Source: Alphaproteobacteria bacterium (GTDB lineage: Bacteria > Pseudomonadota > Alphaproteobacteria > Micavibrionales > Micavibrionaceae). Taken from it: DNA of 44,787 nucleotides. The translations under genes were made by a program, and so were the position numbers. The stretch lies in NCBI GenBank assembly GCA_027482195.1, contig JAIXWE010000091.1, positions 1-44,787 of the forward strand, written 5' to 3'. The first letter of the stretch is position 1. Each line of letters opens with the position of its first letter. Shown one piece after another: positions 26,188 through 34,545 of this stretch. Under the pieces are notes generated by a model. That model saw nothing but the letters and a program-made list of their open reading frames with translations, had not been told where the DNA came from and ran no database searches.

Positions 26188-27198
26188 ATGATCAAAATCT
26201 CCCCCACCCCCCTTCTTGTCACGGGCTCGGCCGGATTTATCGGCTTTCACGTCATCAAAAGCTTGCTCACCGCCGGGCAATCAGTCGTCGGGGTTGATAA
26301 CCTGAATGATTATTATGATGTGAGTTTAAAGCACGCGCGGTTGGAAATTTTAAAATCGTCCCCCCTTTTCACATTTGCCCACGCCAACATCGCCGACAAA
26401 AATGCCATGGAACATTTATGGGCGCAGCATTCTTTTACTCGCGTTATTCATTTAGCGGCACAGGCGGGCGTGCGTTACTCCCTCGAAAATCCATATGCCT
26501 ATATCGAAAGCAATTGTTTGGGTCATCTCACAATTTTGGAGCAATGCCGTCATGCGAAAAATTTTGAACATTTGATTTACGCAAGCTCTTCTTCTGTTTA
26601 CGGCGCGAATGACAGCGTGCCATTTCGCACATCGGATCGCACCGATCACCCCGTGTCGCTTTATGCCGCAACAAAAAAATCATGTGAGATGATCAGCCAA
26701 TCTTACGCCCATCTTTACGGCGTGCCGCAAACAGGATTGCGATTTTTCACCGTGTACGGCCCGTGGGGGCGACCCGATATGTCGTATTTTTTATTCACCA
26801 AAGCAATTTTGGAGGGCAAGCCCATCCCCATTTTCAACAACGGGGATATGAAGCGCGATTTCACGTACATTGATGATATTGTGGCGGGGTTATTGCCGTT
26901 AATCGATAAACCGCCCATTGGCGAAAAAAATTCCGGCGCACAAAGCCCGCACCGTGTTCTCAATATCGGCAACACGAAATCCGAAAACTTGATGGATTTT
27001 GTCAAAGTGTTGGAACACGCCCTTGGCCGCACCGCCGTCATTGATTATAAACCTATGCAGATGGGCGATGTATATCAAACATTTGCCGATGTCACGGATT
27101 TGACCAGTCTCACGGGCTTTCACCCCACCACATCTATCCAAGACGGCATACCCAAATTTGTTGAGTGGTATCAGAGTTACTCTAAGAGCTCCCCATGA
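26188..27198 (+). CDS. NAD-dependent nucleotide-sugar epimerase (UDP-glucuronate 4-epimerase-like)
   Basis: A 336-residue extended short-chain dehydrogenase. The NAD site is VTGSAGFIGFHV; the sugar-loop VDNLNDYYDVSLKHARL is characteristic of UDP-glucuronate 4-epimerases, as are HLAAQAGVRYSLENPYAYIESN, the catalytic Ser/Thr and YxxxK (ASSSSVYGAN, SLYAATKKSCE), and FFTVYGPWGRPDM. It would supply UDP-galacturonate for surface polysaccharide or LPS. ATG 26188 is chosen; GTG 26158 in the same frame is possible, and neither has a strong ribosome binding site. Its stop overlaps the next gene by four bases (ATGA). Confidence 0.9.
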   Translation: MIKISPTPLLVTGSAGFIGFHVIKSLLTAGQSVVGVDNLNDYYDVSLKHARLEILKSSPLFTFAHANIADKNAMEHLWAQHSFTRVIHLAAQAGVRYSLENPYAYIESNCLGHLTILEQCRHAKNFEHLIYASSSSVYGANDSVPFRTSDRTDHPVSLYAATKKSCEMISQSYAHLYGVPQTGLRFFTVYGPWGRPDMSYFLFTKAILEGKPIPIFNNGDMKRDFTYIDDIVAGLLPLIDKPPIGEKNSGAQSPHRVLNIGNTKSENLMDFVKVLEHALGRTAVIDYKPMQMGDVYQTFADVTDLTSLTGFHPTTSIQDGIPKFVEWYQSYSKSSP

Positions 27199-27644
27199 AC
27201 AAAAAAAACGACTCGAGCCAGACTAAAGATGAAACACCCAAAGGTATATTTAACTATGCGATATCTTATCGTAATGCCGCTCAAATTTTAACTTCTCAAT
27301 GGAACATAAAAATTAATGGTCACCATGCTCCAATATATTTCCTTTATACACACTCAATAGAACTTCTTTTAAAATCCTTCTTTAGAAAGAATGGATCAAG
27401 CATGGATGATCTAAAAAAAATGAGCCATGATTTTGGAAAAATGACTGAGAAAGCCAAGTCACAAGGGCTTGATTTACATGATGAAGATGAAGATGTCTTA
27501 AATGTTTTAGCCACAAGAAATACGAACGGATTTGATTTTAGGTATATAAAAACTGGCCCTTTTACAAGACCCACCCTAGAAGCCTTGGAAAGAACTTATA
27601 AAAACCTAGAAGAGCAAATAGGAAACTTTTTAGAAATCAAATAA
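27195..27644 (+). CDS. HEPN-like small protein, AT-rich
   Basis: A 149-residue protein that starts within the epimerase stop (ATGA overlap). It is richer in AAA, ATA and TTA codons than its neighbours, which suggests recent acquisition. Helical blocks resemble HEPN-type proteins: YFLYTHSIELLLKSFFRKNG, then HDFGKMTEKAKSQGL, then a late GPFTRPTLEALERTYKNLEEQIGNFL. The catalytic R-x(4-6)-H of RNase HEPN toxins is not evident, so no RNase role is claimed. Immediately downstream are duplicated fragments of tRNA-Pro. No partner nucleotidyltransferase is beside it. Function not assigned. Confidence 0.72.
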   Translation: MNKKNDSSQTKDETPKGIFNYAISYRNAAQILTSQWNIKINGHHAPIYFLYTHSIELLLKSFFRKNGSSMDDLKKMSHDFGKMTEKAKSQGLDLHDEDEDVLNVLATRNTNGFDFRYIKTGPFTRPTLEALERTYKNLEEQIGNFLEIK

Positions 27645-27653
27645 AATCTACAA

Positions 27654-27829
27654 GGAGTGACAAGAATTGGGCGGTTTAAAAACCGCCCGCCACGGCGGCC
27701 CAAGATGCGCCTTGTGGTGAACTTGAATCTTTCATTGTCGCAAGCTCAAATGATAATAACGCACCAATTAAAAAGAGGCCACAAGGCCTCTTTTTAATTG
27801 GTCGGAGTGACAAGATTTGAACTTGCGAC
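27654..27829. repeat. Duplicated tRNA-Pro 3' fragments (direct and inverted)
   Basis: GGAGTGACAAGA at 27654-27665 is an exact direct copy of 27804-27815, the T-arm/acceptor end of tRNA-Pro. In the opposite orientation GTCGCAAGCTCAAAT at 27737-27751 matches the tRNA-Pro T-arm (27815-27829) at 14 of 15 bases and runs towards the same ACCAATTAAAAAGAGGCC end. The space also holds an 8-bp hairpin GGGCGGTT/AACCGCCC (27669-27676 with 27681-27688). Together they look like remnants of duplication or insertion at a tRNA end. Nothing coding is seen here. Confidence 0.65.
27764..27801 (-). terminator. Terminator of tRNA-Pro, 17-bp perfect palindrome
   Basis: CCAATTAAAAAGAGGCC (27764-27780) pairs without mismatch with GGCCTCTTTTTAATTGG (27785-27801) around the loop ACAA. 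Read leftward it follows directly on the tRNA: the encoded CCA (27799-27801) forms the base of the stem. The second arm provides the T-run. Confidence 0.8.
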
Positions 27830-27875
27830 CCCTTGCACCCCATGCAAGTGCGCTACCAGGCTGCGCCACACTCCG
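27799..27875 (-). tRNA. tRNA-Pro(GGG)
   Basis: Leftward 77-base cloverleaf: acceptor CGGAGTG with CACTCCG, anticodon stem CTTGC/GCAAG around loop ATGGGGT (anticodon GGG), T-stem GCAAG/CTTGT around TTCAAAT, discriminator A and encoded CCA. It stands after the MerR gene, its usual place in alphaproteobacterial plsX-fabH-ihfA-MerR clusters. Confidence 0.95.
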
Positions 27876-27950
27876 AAACCAAACGATATGTGAGGAATGT
27901 TTTAGAAGAAGGTCATGGGAAAAGCAAGCGTTATGACGATGGATAATCGT

Positions 27951-28433
27951 TTAAGCCGCTTCGGTTTTCATGTTTTCTTGTGCCAAGCGGATGATGGCGC
28001 GCATATCTTCCAAATCCGCCAAGGCCTCTTGCAACATTTTAACTTGATCATGCGTGAGCGTCACGGTTGAAGATTCCGCAACCACTTTCTCAACAACGGG
28101 GCCTTGTACCTGCGGCAAATTTTCGCCGTAGGATTTCACTGCCTGTTCTTTTTTCTGATCGAGCTTTTGTTCGGCCAGCACGGCATTCTTGCTGACACCC
28201 TTCAACAATTTTTGCACACCCTTGATGGTGTAACCTTCGGTGTAAAGAAGATGATGAATTTTGCGCAATACCGCCACATCTTCGGGGCGGTAATAACGCC
28301 GCCCGCCGCCACGCTTCATCGGCTTGATGGTTGAAAATTTGGTTTCCCAAAAACGCAACACATGTTGCGGCACGTTCAATTCATCCGCCACTTCGGAAAT
28401 GGTGCGAAACGCATCGGGGGATTTTTGATTCAT
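27951..28433 (-). CDS. MerR-family transcriptional regulator
   Basis: A 160-residue regulator with an N-terminal MerR helix-turn-helix: [69 protein letters not shown]. The C-terminal half is a short coiled coil without metal-binding cysteines, so it is a general MerR-like factor and not a metal sensor. The start MNQKSPDAF at 28433 avoids overlap with ihfA (stop at 28444); a start at 28457 would overlap it. It is the standard neighbour of alphaproteobacterial ihfA. Confidence 0.9.
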   Translation of the reverse strand: MNQKSPDAFRTISEVADELNVPQHVLRFWETKFSTIKPMKRGGGRRYYRPEDVAVLRKIHHLLYTEGYTIKGVQKLLKGVSKNAVLAEQKLDQKKEQAVKSYGENLPQVQGPVVEKVVAESSTVTLTHDQVKMLQEALADLEDMRAIIRLAQENMKTEAA

Positions 28434-28443
28434 GTTCACCATC

Positions 28444-28770
28444 TCAATCAAACTCATTTTCATCAACTTGGCGTGGCGCAATTCCGTTCATACGGTCTTT
28501 CAAAACATGGGATGCGCGAAACACCAAAACCTTGCGCGGGGTAATTGTCACCTCAACACCGGTTTTGGGATTGCGCCCAACGCGTTCGCCTTTTGCGCGC
28601 AAACTGAAACTTCCGAAGGAGGAGATTTTAACCGAACGTCCCGCGATCAACGCATTGGCCATTTCATCCAAAATTGTTTCCACCAACGCCGCCGATTCAT
28701 TTCGCGACAGCCCGACCTGTTTATAGATCGACTCCGCCAAATCCGCGCGGGTGAGTGTGCGTTGTGCCAT
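28444..28770 (-). CDS. ihfA: Integration host factor subunit alpha
   Basis: A 108-residue DNA-bending protein that pairs with IhfB in recombination, replication and transcription. The DNA-binding HU/IHF signature is present ([39 protein letters not shown]), with the intercalating Pro in GRNPKTG. It follows fabH in the usual plsX-fabH-ihfA order, 108 bases downstream, so it may have its own promoter in 28771-28878. Confidence 0.96.
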   Translation of the reverse strand: MAQRTLTRADLAESIYKQVGLSRNESAALVETILDEMANALIAGRSVKISSFGSFSLRAKGERVGRNPKTGVEVTITPRKVLVFRASHVLKDRMNGIAPRQVDENEFD

Positions 28771-28878
28771 GGGAAAAGCCTATGCGAAAAAGTGCGGCTT
28801 GGTCAAATTATCTTGAAAGGAATTCCCCAAAAAAGTGATGATGTTCAAAGGATTACGGCTATTTTTTGAACTATATTT

Positions 28879-29835
28879 TCAATAACGCACCAAAAGAGCA
28901 CCCCAACTCAAGCCCGCCCCCAAGGCCTCGAACAAAATCAATTGCCCCGGTTTTAACTTTCCCGCCCGTGCCGCATGATCAAGAGCAAGAGGAATCGACG
29001 CGGCCGACGTGTTGGCATGATCGGCAACGGTCATCACCACACGTTCCATACTCATGTTTAATTTCTCGGCCGTGGCTTGGATGATCCGGCTGTTCGCTTG
29101 GTGCGGGATCAGCCAATCAATTTGATCAGATGTGATGTTATTTTTTTGCAAAACTTCGTCAACAATTGCGGCCATGTGATTAACCGCATATTTGAAAACA
29201 TCTTTGCCTTGCATTTCAATTTTATCATGTGCGTTGGTTTGAAGGATCGATGCGAAATTTCCATCCGCATAAAGATGTGTTGAAAGAATACCGCGATCAT
29301 TTATATCGCCGTTCCCGTCCGCTGCTTCCAAAACAACCGCACCCGCACCATCACCGAACAACACACATGTGGTGCGGTCATTCCAATCAAGAAGGGATGA
29401 CATGGATTCCGCCCCGATGACCAAAATGCGTTTCGCTTGTGAGGCCGCGATGAAATGAGAAGCGGTGGAAAGCGCATAGACAAACCCCGCGCACACGGCT
29501 TGAATATCAAAAGCCATTTTAGGTGGACAGCCCAACGCCGCCTGCACCTTCACCGCAACAGATGGAAACACTTGATCGGGTGTGGTGGTGGCAACAATAA
29601 TGCCGTCAATGGTTGCGGGATCAATCGCCCCTGAGGCTAAAGCCGCACGCGCCGCATGAATTGCAAGATCGGTTGTTGTTTCCCCCTCGCCCACCATGTG
29701 ACGTTTTCTTATGCCGGAGCGTTGCGTGATCCATTCATCGGACGTGTCAACACGCAGTGCAAGATCATCATTCGTGACAATTTTTTGAGGAAGGTAAGAA
29801 CCCGTTGCGCAAATGACGCTGCGTATCACTTTCAT
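28879..29835 (-). CDS. fabH: 3-oxoacyl-ACP synthase III
   Basis: A 318-residue condensing enzyme that starts fatty acid synthesis from acetyl-CoA and malonyl-ACP. The triad is visible: Cys115 in IQAVCAGFVYAL, His in WLIPHQANSRI and Asn in VADHANTSAAS. N-terminal SYLPQKIVTNDDLALRVDTSDEWITQRSGIRKR is typical. Its ATG overlaps the plsX stop by four bases, so the two are translationally coupled. Confidence 0.97.
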   Translation of the reverse strand: MKVIRSVICATGSYLPQKIVTNDDLALRVDTSDEWITQRSGIRKRHMVGEGETTTDLAIHAARAALASGAIDPATIDGIIVATTTPDQVFPSVAVKVQAALGCPPKMAFDIQAVCAGFVYALSTASHFIAASQAKRILVIGAESMSSLLDWNDRTTCVLFGDGAGAVVLEAADGNGDINDRGILSTHLYADGNFASILQTNAHDKIEMQGKDVFKYAVNHMAAIVDEVLQKNNITSDQIDWLIPHQANSRIIQATAEKLNMSMERVVMTVADHANTSAASIPLALDHAARAGKLKPGQLILFEALGAGLSWGALLVRY

Positions 29836-30890
29836 GAGGTTTTTGTTTCCGTGATGCGCGCGACAAAAGATTCTTGTGACATGACGGCCGCAATTTCTTC
29901 CGCAACGCGCTTGTTAAATCCGTTTGCCGCCAAATCAGCCGCTACAAAAATCGCATTGCAAAAACCAAGCGCGTCCATACTGCCGTGGCTTTTCACACAA
30001 ATACCATCAAGCCCCAAAAACATTCCGCCATTATAAAGCCGCGGATCGAGGCGTTTTTTCACTTTTTGCAACGCCCCCATCGCCAACATTCCCCCAATCA
30101 TTGAAAGAAAGGATGATTTCAGCGAGTCTTTCAAAATATGTGAGGTCAGCTTGCCAACACCTTCCGCAACCTTCAGCGCGATGTTGCCCGTAAACCCATC
30201 GGTGACAACCACATCAACCGTACCGGCGGTGATATCGTTCCCCTCAACAAAGCCGTGATATTTTCCGTGAAATTTCACTTGTTGTAAGATCGCGGCGGCC
30301 GCACGCAAATTTTCATGCCCCTTCATATCTTCGGAGCCCACATTCAATAACCCCACCGTTGGGTTTTGGATATTGCGCACCACCCGCGCATAAACCGATC
30401 CCATCAACGCGAATTGCACCAAAATTTCTTCATCACATTCCAAATTTGCACCCAAATCCAACATCACCACTTCGCCCTTTTCCGTGGGCAAAACCGAGGC
30501 AATGGCCGGGCGATGAATATCTGGCAAGGTGCGCATGGCAAGCTTTGCCATCGCCATCAACGCCCCCGTATTGCCGCCCGAGACAACCGCTTCCGCACGC
30601 CCTTCGACAACGGAATTAATCGCCAAACGCATGCTCGAATCCCGCCCTGCGCGCAGTGCCACACCGGGCTTTTCATGCGCGCCCACGACTTTGTCCGTGT
30701 GATGAATGATGCACGCCGCACTTAACGCCGCATGGCTTTTTAGCTGAGTTTGAATCTGGTGTTCATCACCGTATAAAAGAAATTTGAGATTGGGGCGCGC
30801 TTTCAACGCCATGGCGGCACCCGGAATCGTCACCGCGGGGCCAATATCACCGCCCATAACATCAATGGCAATTGTAACGGATGCTGGCAC
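29832..30890 (-). CDS. plsX: Phosphate acyltransferase PlsX
   Basis: A 352-residue enzyme that makes acyl-phosphate from acyl-ACP for phospholipid synthesis. Typical blocks: IAIDVMGGDIGPAVTIPGAAMAL, SGGNTGALMAMAKL, DLGANLECDEEILVQFALMGSVYAR, GFVEGNDITAGTVDVVVTDGFTGNIALKVAEG and GLDGICVKSHGSMDALGF. It lies between rpmF (70 bases upstream) and fabH in the common rpmF-plsX-fabH cluster. Confidence 0.97.
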   Translation of the reverse strand: MPASVTIAIDVMGGDIGPAVTIPGAAMALKARPNLKFLLYGDEHQIQTQLKSHAALSAACIIHHTDKVVGAHEKPGVALRAGRDSSMRLAINSVVEGRAEAVVSGGNTGALMAMAKLAMRTLPDIHRPAIASVLPTEKGEVVMLDLGANLECDEEILVQFALMGSVYARVVRNIQNPTVGLLNVGSEDMKGHENLRAAAAILQQVKFHGKYHGFVEGNDITAGTVDVVVTDGFTGNIALKVAEGVGKLTSHILKDSLKSSFLSMIGGMLAMGALQKVKKRLDPRLYNGGMFLGLDGICVKSHGSMDALGFCNAIFVAADLAANGFNKRVAEEIAAVMSQESFVARITETKTS

Positions 30891-30907
30891 GAAACTTGTC
30901 CCTCAAT

Positions 30908-30941
30908 AAAAAAGGCCGCCGGATTTTAGCGACCCCTTTTT
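30908..30941 (-). terminator. Weak terminator-like hairpin between rpmF and plsX
   Basis: AAAAAGG/CCTTTTT arms with an inner CGC/GCG pairing separated by an asymmetric internal loop, 18 bases after the rpmF stop read leftward and followed by T-rich sequence. It could attenuate or end the rpmF transcript ahead of plsX; the imperfect stem makes this uncertain. Confidence 0.4.
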
Positions 30942-30959
30942 CTCACATGCGTGAAAAAG

Positions 30960-31139
30960 TTAGCCTTGCGTATCAAGGACCTGGCGGCCGCGATACATTC
31001 CGGTTTTCAAATCAACATGGTGACGGCGCACGGCTTCACCCGTGGTTTTATCTTCCGCCCAGTTTGTCGCCGTTAAGGCATGGTGTGAACGGCGCATATC
31101 GCGCTTGGATTTCGAGGTTTTCTTCTTTGGAACGGGCAT
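30960..31139 (-). CDS. rpmF: Ribosomal protein L32
   Basis: A 59-residue basic protein of the large ribosomal subunit, starting [22 protein letters not shown] and ending VLDTQG. GGAAG lies seven bases before the ATG. The alphaproteobacterial form lacks the zinc cysteines, as here. It precedes plsX, a widespread linkage of ribosome and lipid synthesis. Confidence 0.96.
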   Translation of the reverse strand: MPVPKKKTSKSKRDMRRSHHALTATNWAEDKTTGEAVRRHHVDLKTGMYRGRQVLDTQG

Positions 31140-31204
31140 GGCGTTCTTCCTTAAAAATGCAGTTAATGGTGGTGCGTTTTAACCAAATCACCCCCAAAAG
31201 GCAA

Positions 31205-31224
31205 GTCATTTTCGCAAAAATGAC
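31205..31224 (-). terminator. Possible terminator after the DUF177 gene
   Basis: A perfect 8-bp stem GTCATTTT/AAAATGAC (31205-31212 with 31217-31224) and four-base loop CGCA, 15 bases after the DUF177 stop. Leftward it is followed by TTGCCTTTT and not a clean T-run, so only a weak terminator or processing site is suggested. Confidence 0.4.
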
Positions 31225-31238
31225 ATAAAATAAGAATT

Positions 31239-31847
31239 TTAGTCCTTCGGCCGCCAGTTTTTCAACGCCGCAAACGGGTTCGCCCGCCCGGAGACGGACT
31301 TTTCCGCCCCCTCTTTTTCCGCAACTTGGATCACAGATTCGGGCAAGCGCGCCCCTTGCTTTTGCGGGTAAGGGTCAATCGCCAAAGACAAAAATTGTGT
31401 TACCACCTCACCAATATCAATTTGGCCATTGATCACGGGTTCCGGATCATCTTTTTCTTCCAAGATGGGCAGATCAATATTCTCTTTTTTCACGCGCGCA
31501 TCTTGCTGTAATTTTTTGAAATGCATGAGCTTTTCTTGCTCGGAAAACCATGCCTCAAAATTATCCGCCACGTCATTCTCGACAGGCTCTAACGTGATCA
31601 CACATTCTTGGATCACTTTTGCCGCAAAATTTCCATGCACATAAAATAAATGTGGGCCATCAAGTTCGACCGTCACATCTGCCGACAAAGATTCCAGTTT
31701 TAAAACATCCAAACGCGTTGCCAAGCCCGCACGTTGTTTTTCGTTTGGAGAAATTTTCCATGAATTTGCGTTTGGTTTACGCGCATCATCAACGGAAACG
31801 CAAAATGACCATTCTGGTTCAGGCAACGTCACGGTGTGTGCTTTCAT
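31239..31847 (-). CDS. DUF177 (YceD-like) protein
   Basis: A 202-residue protein of the YceD/DUF177 family, normally encoded beside rpmF and thought to affect 23S rRNA or L32. The start at 31847 (MKAHTVTLPEPEW) has GGAG seven bases upstream; a TTG at 31865 is less likely. The middle has ATRLDVLKLESLSADVTVELDGPHLFYVHGNFAAKVIQECVITLEPVENDVADNFEAWF, the usual DUF177 core, with its conserved Cys. It overlaps the upstream chaperone gene by 29 bases. Confidence 0.88.
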   Translation of the reverse strand: MKAHTVTLPEPEWSFCVSVDDARKPNANSWKISPNEKQRAGLATRLDVLKLESLSADVTVELDGPHLFYVHGNFAAKVIQECVITLEPVENDVADNFEAWFSEQEKLMHFKKLQQDARVKKENIDLPILEEKDDPEPVINGQIDIGEVVTQFLSLAIDPYPQKQGARLPESVIQVAEKEGAEKSVSGRANPFAALKNWRPKD

Positions 31848-32394
31848 GGGAAAACTCCGGTTCAAAGGGAAAGGATAAATGACCCGTCATCAACTCCTCA
31901 TAAGTTTGATGCGAAAGATAAGTATGAAGGGTGCGAATATAAACACAAAACTCACTTAAAATCTTTTCAGAGGGCGGGGGATTACCCGCATAAATATTGC
32001 GGATAATGGTTTCTTTCAACACATCATCTGTTCGCTTTAAAGCCTCATCAAATGCAAGTGCGCGGCCTTTAAACGCATTCATCATCCGTTTAATGTGACG
32101 CGGCACGCTTAAATCTCCGATACCAATTTCGCGGCATGTTTGATCCAAATTCACAAACATCGCATCGAAAATCGTTTGAGATAATTTTTCGCCCAAGATG
32201 CCTTGGTTTTGACATTGTGTCACCACAAGCCCGACATGAAGGGCGATCATGTCAAAGCGCCCAGTTAATGTATCGGGCACGCCCGCATCGCGGTAAAATT
32301 CTACGCGGCGTGCTTGATCCACACAAGCTTTGTAAATGAGTTGTGCGGCTTTGAGGCGCGCACGCCCCGATCGTGTTAACGGAAAGAAAAACAT
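31819..32394 (-). CDS. Ubiquinol-cytochrome c chaperone (CBP3 family)
   Basis: A 191-residue assembly factor for the cytochrome bc1 complex. The start MFFFPLTRSGRARLK at 32394 is preceded by a strong AGAGGTGA; the longer frame to 32454 would overlap the regulator. Family blocks: AAQLIYKACVDQARRVEFYRDAGVPDTLTGRFDMIALHVGLV, then LFVNLDQTCREIGIGDLSVPRHIKRMMNAFKGRALAFDEAL-like (here FVNLDQTCREIGIGDLSV). Implies an aerobic bc1 respiratory chain. Same strand as DUF177 and the Fur-family gene. Confidence 0.93.
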   Translation of the reverse strand: MFFFPLTRSGRARLKAAQLIYKACVDQARRVEFYRDAGVPDTLTGRFDMIALHVGLVVTQCQNQGILGEKLSQTIFDAMFVNLDQTCREIGIGDLSVPRHIKRMMNAFKGRALAFDEALKRTDDVLKETIIRNIYAGNPPPSEKILSEFCVYIRTLHTYLSHQTYEELMTGHLSFPFEPEFSHESTHRDVA

Positions 32395-32419
32395 TTTATC
32401 ACCTCTTACGACCTCATAT

Positions 32420-32845
32420 CTAAAAACAATTTTCGCACGCCCCATGAATTTCAAAAATCCGCCGCTTAGGCTTAAAATTCCGCGCCTTTAAAACCGATGT
32501 TAAATTGGTTTTCAAATCATGGTCAATCTCATCCACCTGCCCGCATTGATCGCAAATGGTGAAGAAAATTTCGTGATCATGGCCATGGGCGTGATCATGC
32601 CCCGGATGAAGGCAAAACATATACGCATTCAAACTTTCGATTCGGTGCAAAATTCCGGCCTCGGTCAGCGAGGTTAACGCCCGATATACCGTTGGCGGGT
32701 TAACGGTTAAGCCGTGAATAATGTCATAGGCTTTGATGGGCCCCGTTTGCGTGCCCATAAATTCCAAAACAGCCAAACGCGGTTCCGTCACCTTGACATG
32801 GTGGGTTTCGAGAATAGTTTGACATTGTGCACGTGACAATTTCAT
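32420..32845 (-). CDS. Fur-family regulator, Zur-like
   Basis: A 141-residue metal-sensing repressor. The DNA-binding half has VTEPRLAVLEFM and PPTVYRALTSLTEAGILHRIES. A His-rich loop HPGHDHAHGHDHE (about residues 80-92) and the structural-zinc pairs CDQCG and CENC at the end are visible, a pattern closer to Zur than to iron-sensing Fur. Zur represses zinc uptake genes when zinc is plentiful. It diverges from bamE across 54 bases. Which metal it senses is inferred. Confidence 0.88.
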   Translation of the reverse strand: MKLSRAQCQTILETHHVKVTEPRLAVLEFMGTQTGPIKAYDIIHGLTVNPPTVYRALTSLTEAGILHRIESLNAYMFCLHPGHDHAHGHDHEIFFTICDQCGQVDEIDHDLKTNLTSVLKARNFKPKRRIFEIHGACENCF

Positions 32846-32899
32846 AGCAATCTTGTATCAAAATCATATTGGTTTGGCCAGAATTTCGAGATGATGATC

Positions 32900-33364
32900 A
32901 TGAAACACTTATTTTCTATCTGTTTATTGCTGATAACCCTGACGGCGTGTGCGCCGGTTCAAGAAACGCGCGGAAATTTGTTGGATAATTACCAGATGGA
33001 ACAAATTGTCGCCGGGCAAGATTTGAAAGATGATGTCGTGCGCAAAATTGGCTCCCCCACCACGATTTCCACCTTTAATCCGAATATTTGGTATTACATC
33101 GGCCAGCGCACCGAAAAACACGGCATCCTTGACCCTGAATTGAAAAAAGAGCGGATTGTCGTTGTCACGTTTGGTGAGGATGGCCGCGTAAGCAGTGTGG
33201 TGGAACGCCGCGAAGGCCGCCAAGATGTACCAGTTGTTCAACGCGAAACACCCACATCGGGGAATGACTTTACCTTTACCCAACAGCTTTTGGGGAATTT
33301 AGGAAAGTTCAACACACCTGAGGGAAGTGCGGCCGAAACCGCCGGCGGGCGCGTTAACCGATAA
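32900..33364 (+). CDS. bamE: Outer-membrane assembly lipoprotein BamE (SmpA/OmlA)
   Basis: A 154-residue lipoprotein of the BAM complex that folds outer-membrane barrels. The signal peptide MKHLFSICLLLITLTAC ends in lipobox LTAC (Cys17). The BamE core is visible in GNLLDNYQMEQIVAGQDLKDDVVRKIGSPTTISTF and WYYIGQRTEKHGILDPELKKERIVVVTFGEDGRVSSV. The start at 32900 is preferred for the signal peptide; ATGs at 32891 and 32894 are in frame. The tail is Gly/Ala-rich and extends past the usual ~110 residues. Confidence 0.92.
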   Translation: MKHLFSICLLLITLTACAPVQETRGNLLDNYQMEQIVAGQDLKDDVVRKIGSPTTISTFNPNIWYYIGQRTEKHGILDPELKKERIVVVTFGEDGRVSSVVERREGRQDVPVVQRETPTSGNDFTFTQQLLGNLGKFNTPEGSAAETAGGRVNR

Positions 33365-33377
33365 ATTGGTGATGAGA

Positions 33378-34481
33378 TTATTTTTGGAATCGCGCCACCA
33401 ATTCCACATGGGATGACCAGATAAATTGGTCGATGATTTTGACATCCGTCAATTTATAGCCCCCGCGTATCAGGCTTTGTGCATCGCGCGCAAAGCTTTG
33501 CGGATTGCACGAAACACCAATCACCACAGGCACAATTGATTGCGCAAGACGTTGTGCCAACGCCTTGGCCCCCGCACGCGGTGGATCAAACACAACCACG
33601 TCCAAGTTTTTCAGCTCCCGCAATGTTAAAGGCTCTTTTTCCAAATCACGTTGTTCGACCTTAATATGGGCGAAAGATTTTGTTGCCACACGCAACGCAT
33701 TCACGGCATGCACATCGCTTTCCGCCGCATAAAGGTAAGATACGCGCGGCAAAAGATGAGCCGTGAAGGTTCCGCACCCACAAAATAAATCAGCCGCACG
33801 CAATTTTTTAGTTTTTGGTAAGAATGATAACACCGTATCAACCAAAAAATTTTCGCCCTCACTGCTAGGTTGTAAAAAAGATTGAAAAGGAAGATCAACA
33901 TCAAGTGCCGCAAACCGCGCATGGAAATTCTTTAAAACCGTCACGGGTTGAACGGGGTGCGTATCGCGCGCGCGCCAGCCAATGCGCGCAATGTCTAATT
34001 CGTGGGCCATTTTGGCAACGTAAGTGATAAAAGCCGTATCGGGCGCGCCGTCACTGGAACGCACCGTACCCGTGATCACCATCTCAACACACTCATGCGC
34101 TTCTTGAAGGAAAATATCGCACGGGTGATGATCGGTGAGAATGCGCGGCAAATAATCCCGCAAAGAGGCACGTAATTTTTCAAGCCGTGGTGTCAGAAGC
34201 AAACACGTGGTGACATCAACAATCATATGTGATTTTTTTTGATGAAAGCCGAACGACACGTGATCCTTCTCAAGGCGTGCCACGAAACTGACACGGCGGC
34301 GCGTTGCTTGTGGAATAAACACAGGATCATGCATCGTCACAGAATCGGTAACCAGCGCGCCCAAGGCTTGAGTCACGGAATTGATTTTCGTGTGTTGATA
34401 AAAGCTGGGGGGGATGTCTTGGAATTGACATCCACCACAGAGTTCAAAATGGGGGCAAGGCGCAGGCACAGAAGGAATCAT
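33378..34481 (-). CDS. Class I SAM-dependent RNA (uracil-5-)methyltransferase
   Basis: A 367-residue TrmA/RlmC/RlmD-family enzyme that methylates U in tRNA or 23S rRNA. Iron-sulphur cysteines appear as CPHFELCGGC near the N-terminus with a later Cys in TTCLLL. The SAM fold shows AADLFCGCGTFTAHLLP, then VVFDPPRAGAKALAQ, and the catalytic Cys in VIGVSCNPQSFARD. Length fits RlmD/RumA-like proteins lacking a long TRAM domain. The target uridine cannot be told from sequence. It faces the converging bamE gene. Confidence 0.9.
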   Translation of the reverse strand: MIPSVPAPCPHFELCGGCQFQDIPPSFYQHTKINSVTQALGALVTDSVTMHDPVFIPQATRRRVSFVARLEKDHVSFGFHQKKSHMIVDVTTCLLLTPRLEKLRASLRDYLPRILTDHHPCDIFLQEAHECVEMVITGTVRSSDGAPDTAFITYVAKMAHELDIARIGWRARDTHPVQPVTVLKNFHARFAALDVDLPFQSFLQPSSEGENFLVDTVLSFLPKTKKLRAADLFCGCGTFTAHLLPRVSYLYAAESDVHAVNALRVATKSFAHIKVEQRDLEKEPLTLRELKNLDVVVFDPPRAGAKALAQRLAQSIVPVVIGVSCNPQSFARDAQSLIRGGYKLTDVKIIDQFIWSSHVELVARFQK

Positions 34482-34496
34482 AAATTCACTCTAACA

Positions 34497-34526
34497 AAAA
34501 ACCCCGCCTGTGTCGGGCGGGGTTTT
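34497..34526 (-). terminator. Terminator downstream of hppA
   Basis: CCCCGCC (34502-34508) pairs with GGCGGGG (34516-34522) around seven bases, with AAAA/TTTT extension. It begins 20 bases after the hppA stop read leftward and ends that transcript before the methyltransferase start at 34481; it could act in both directions. Confidence 0.9.
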
Positions 34527-34545
34527 GAGATTTTGAAAAATTATC

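Noticed and set aside
33360-33430. GATAAATTGGT occurring twice after bamE
   Set aside because: Eleven bases only, one copy within coding sequence on each strand end; likely chance.
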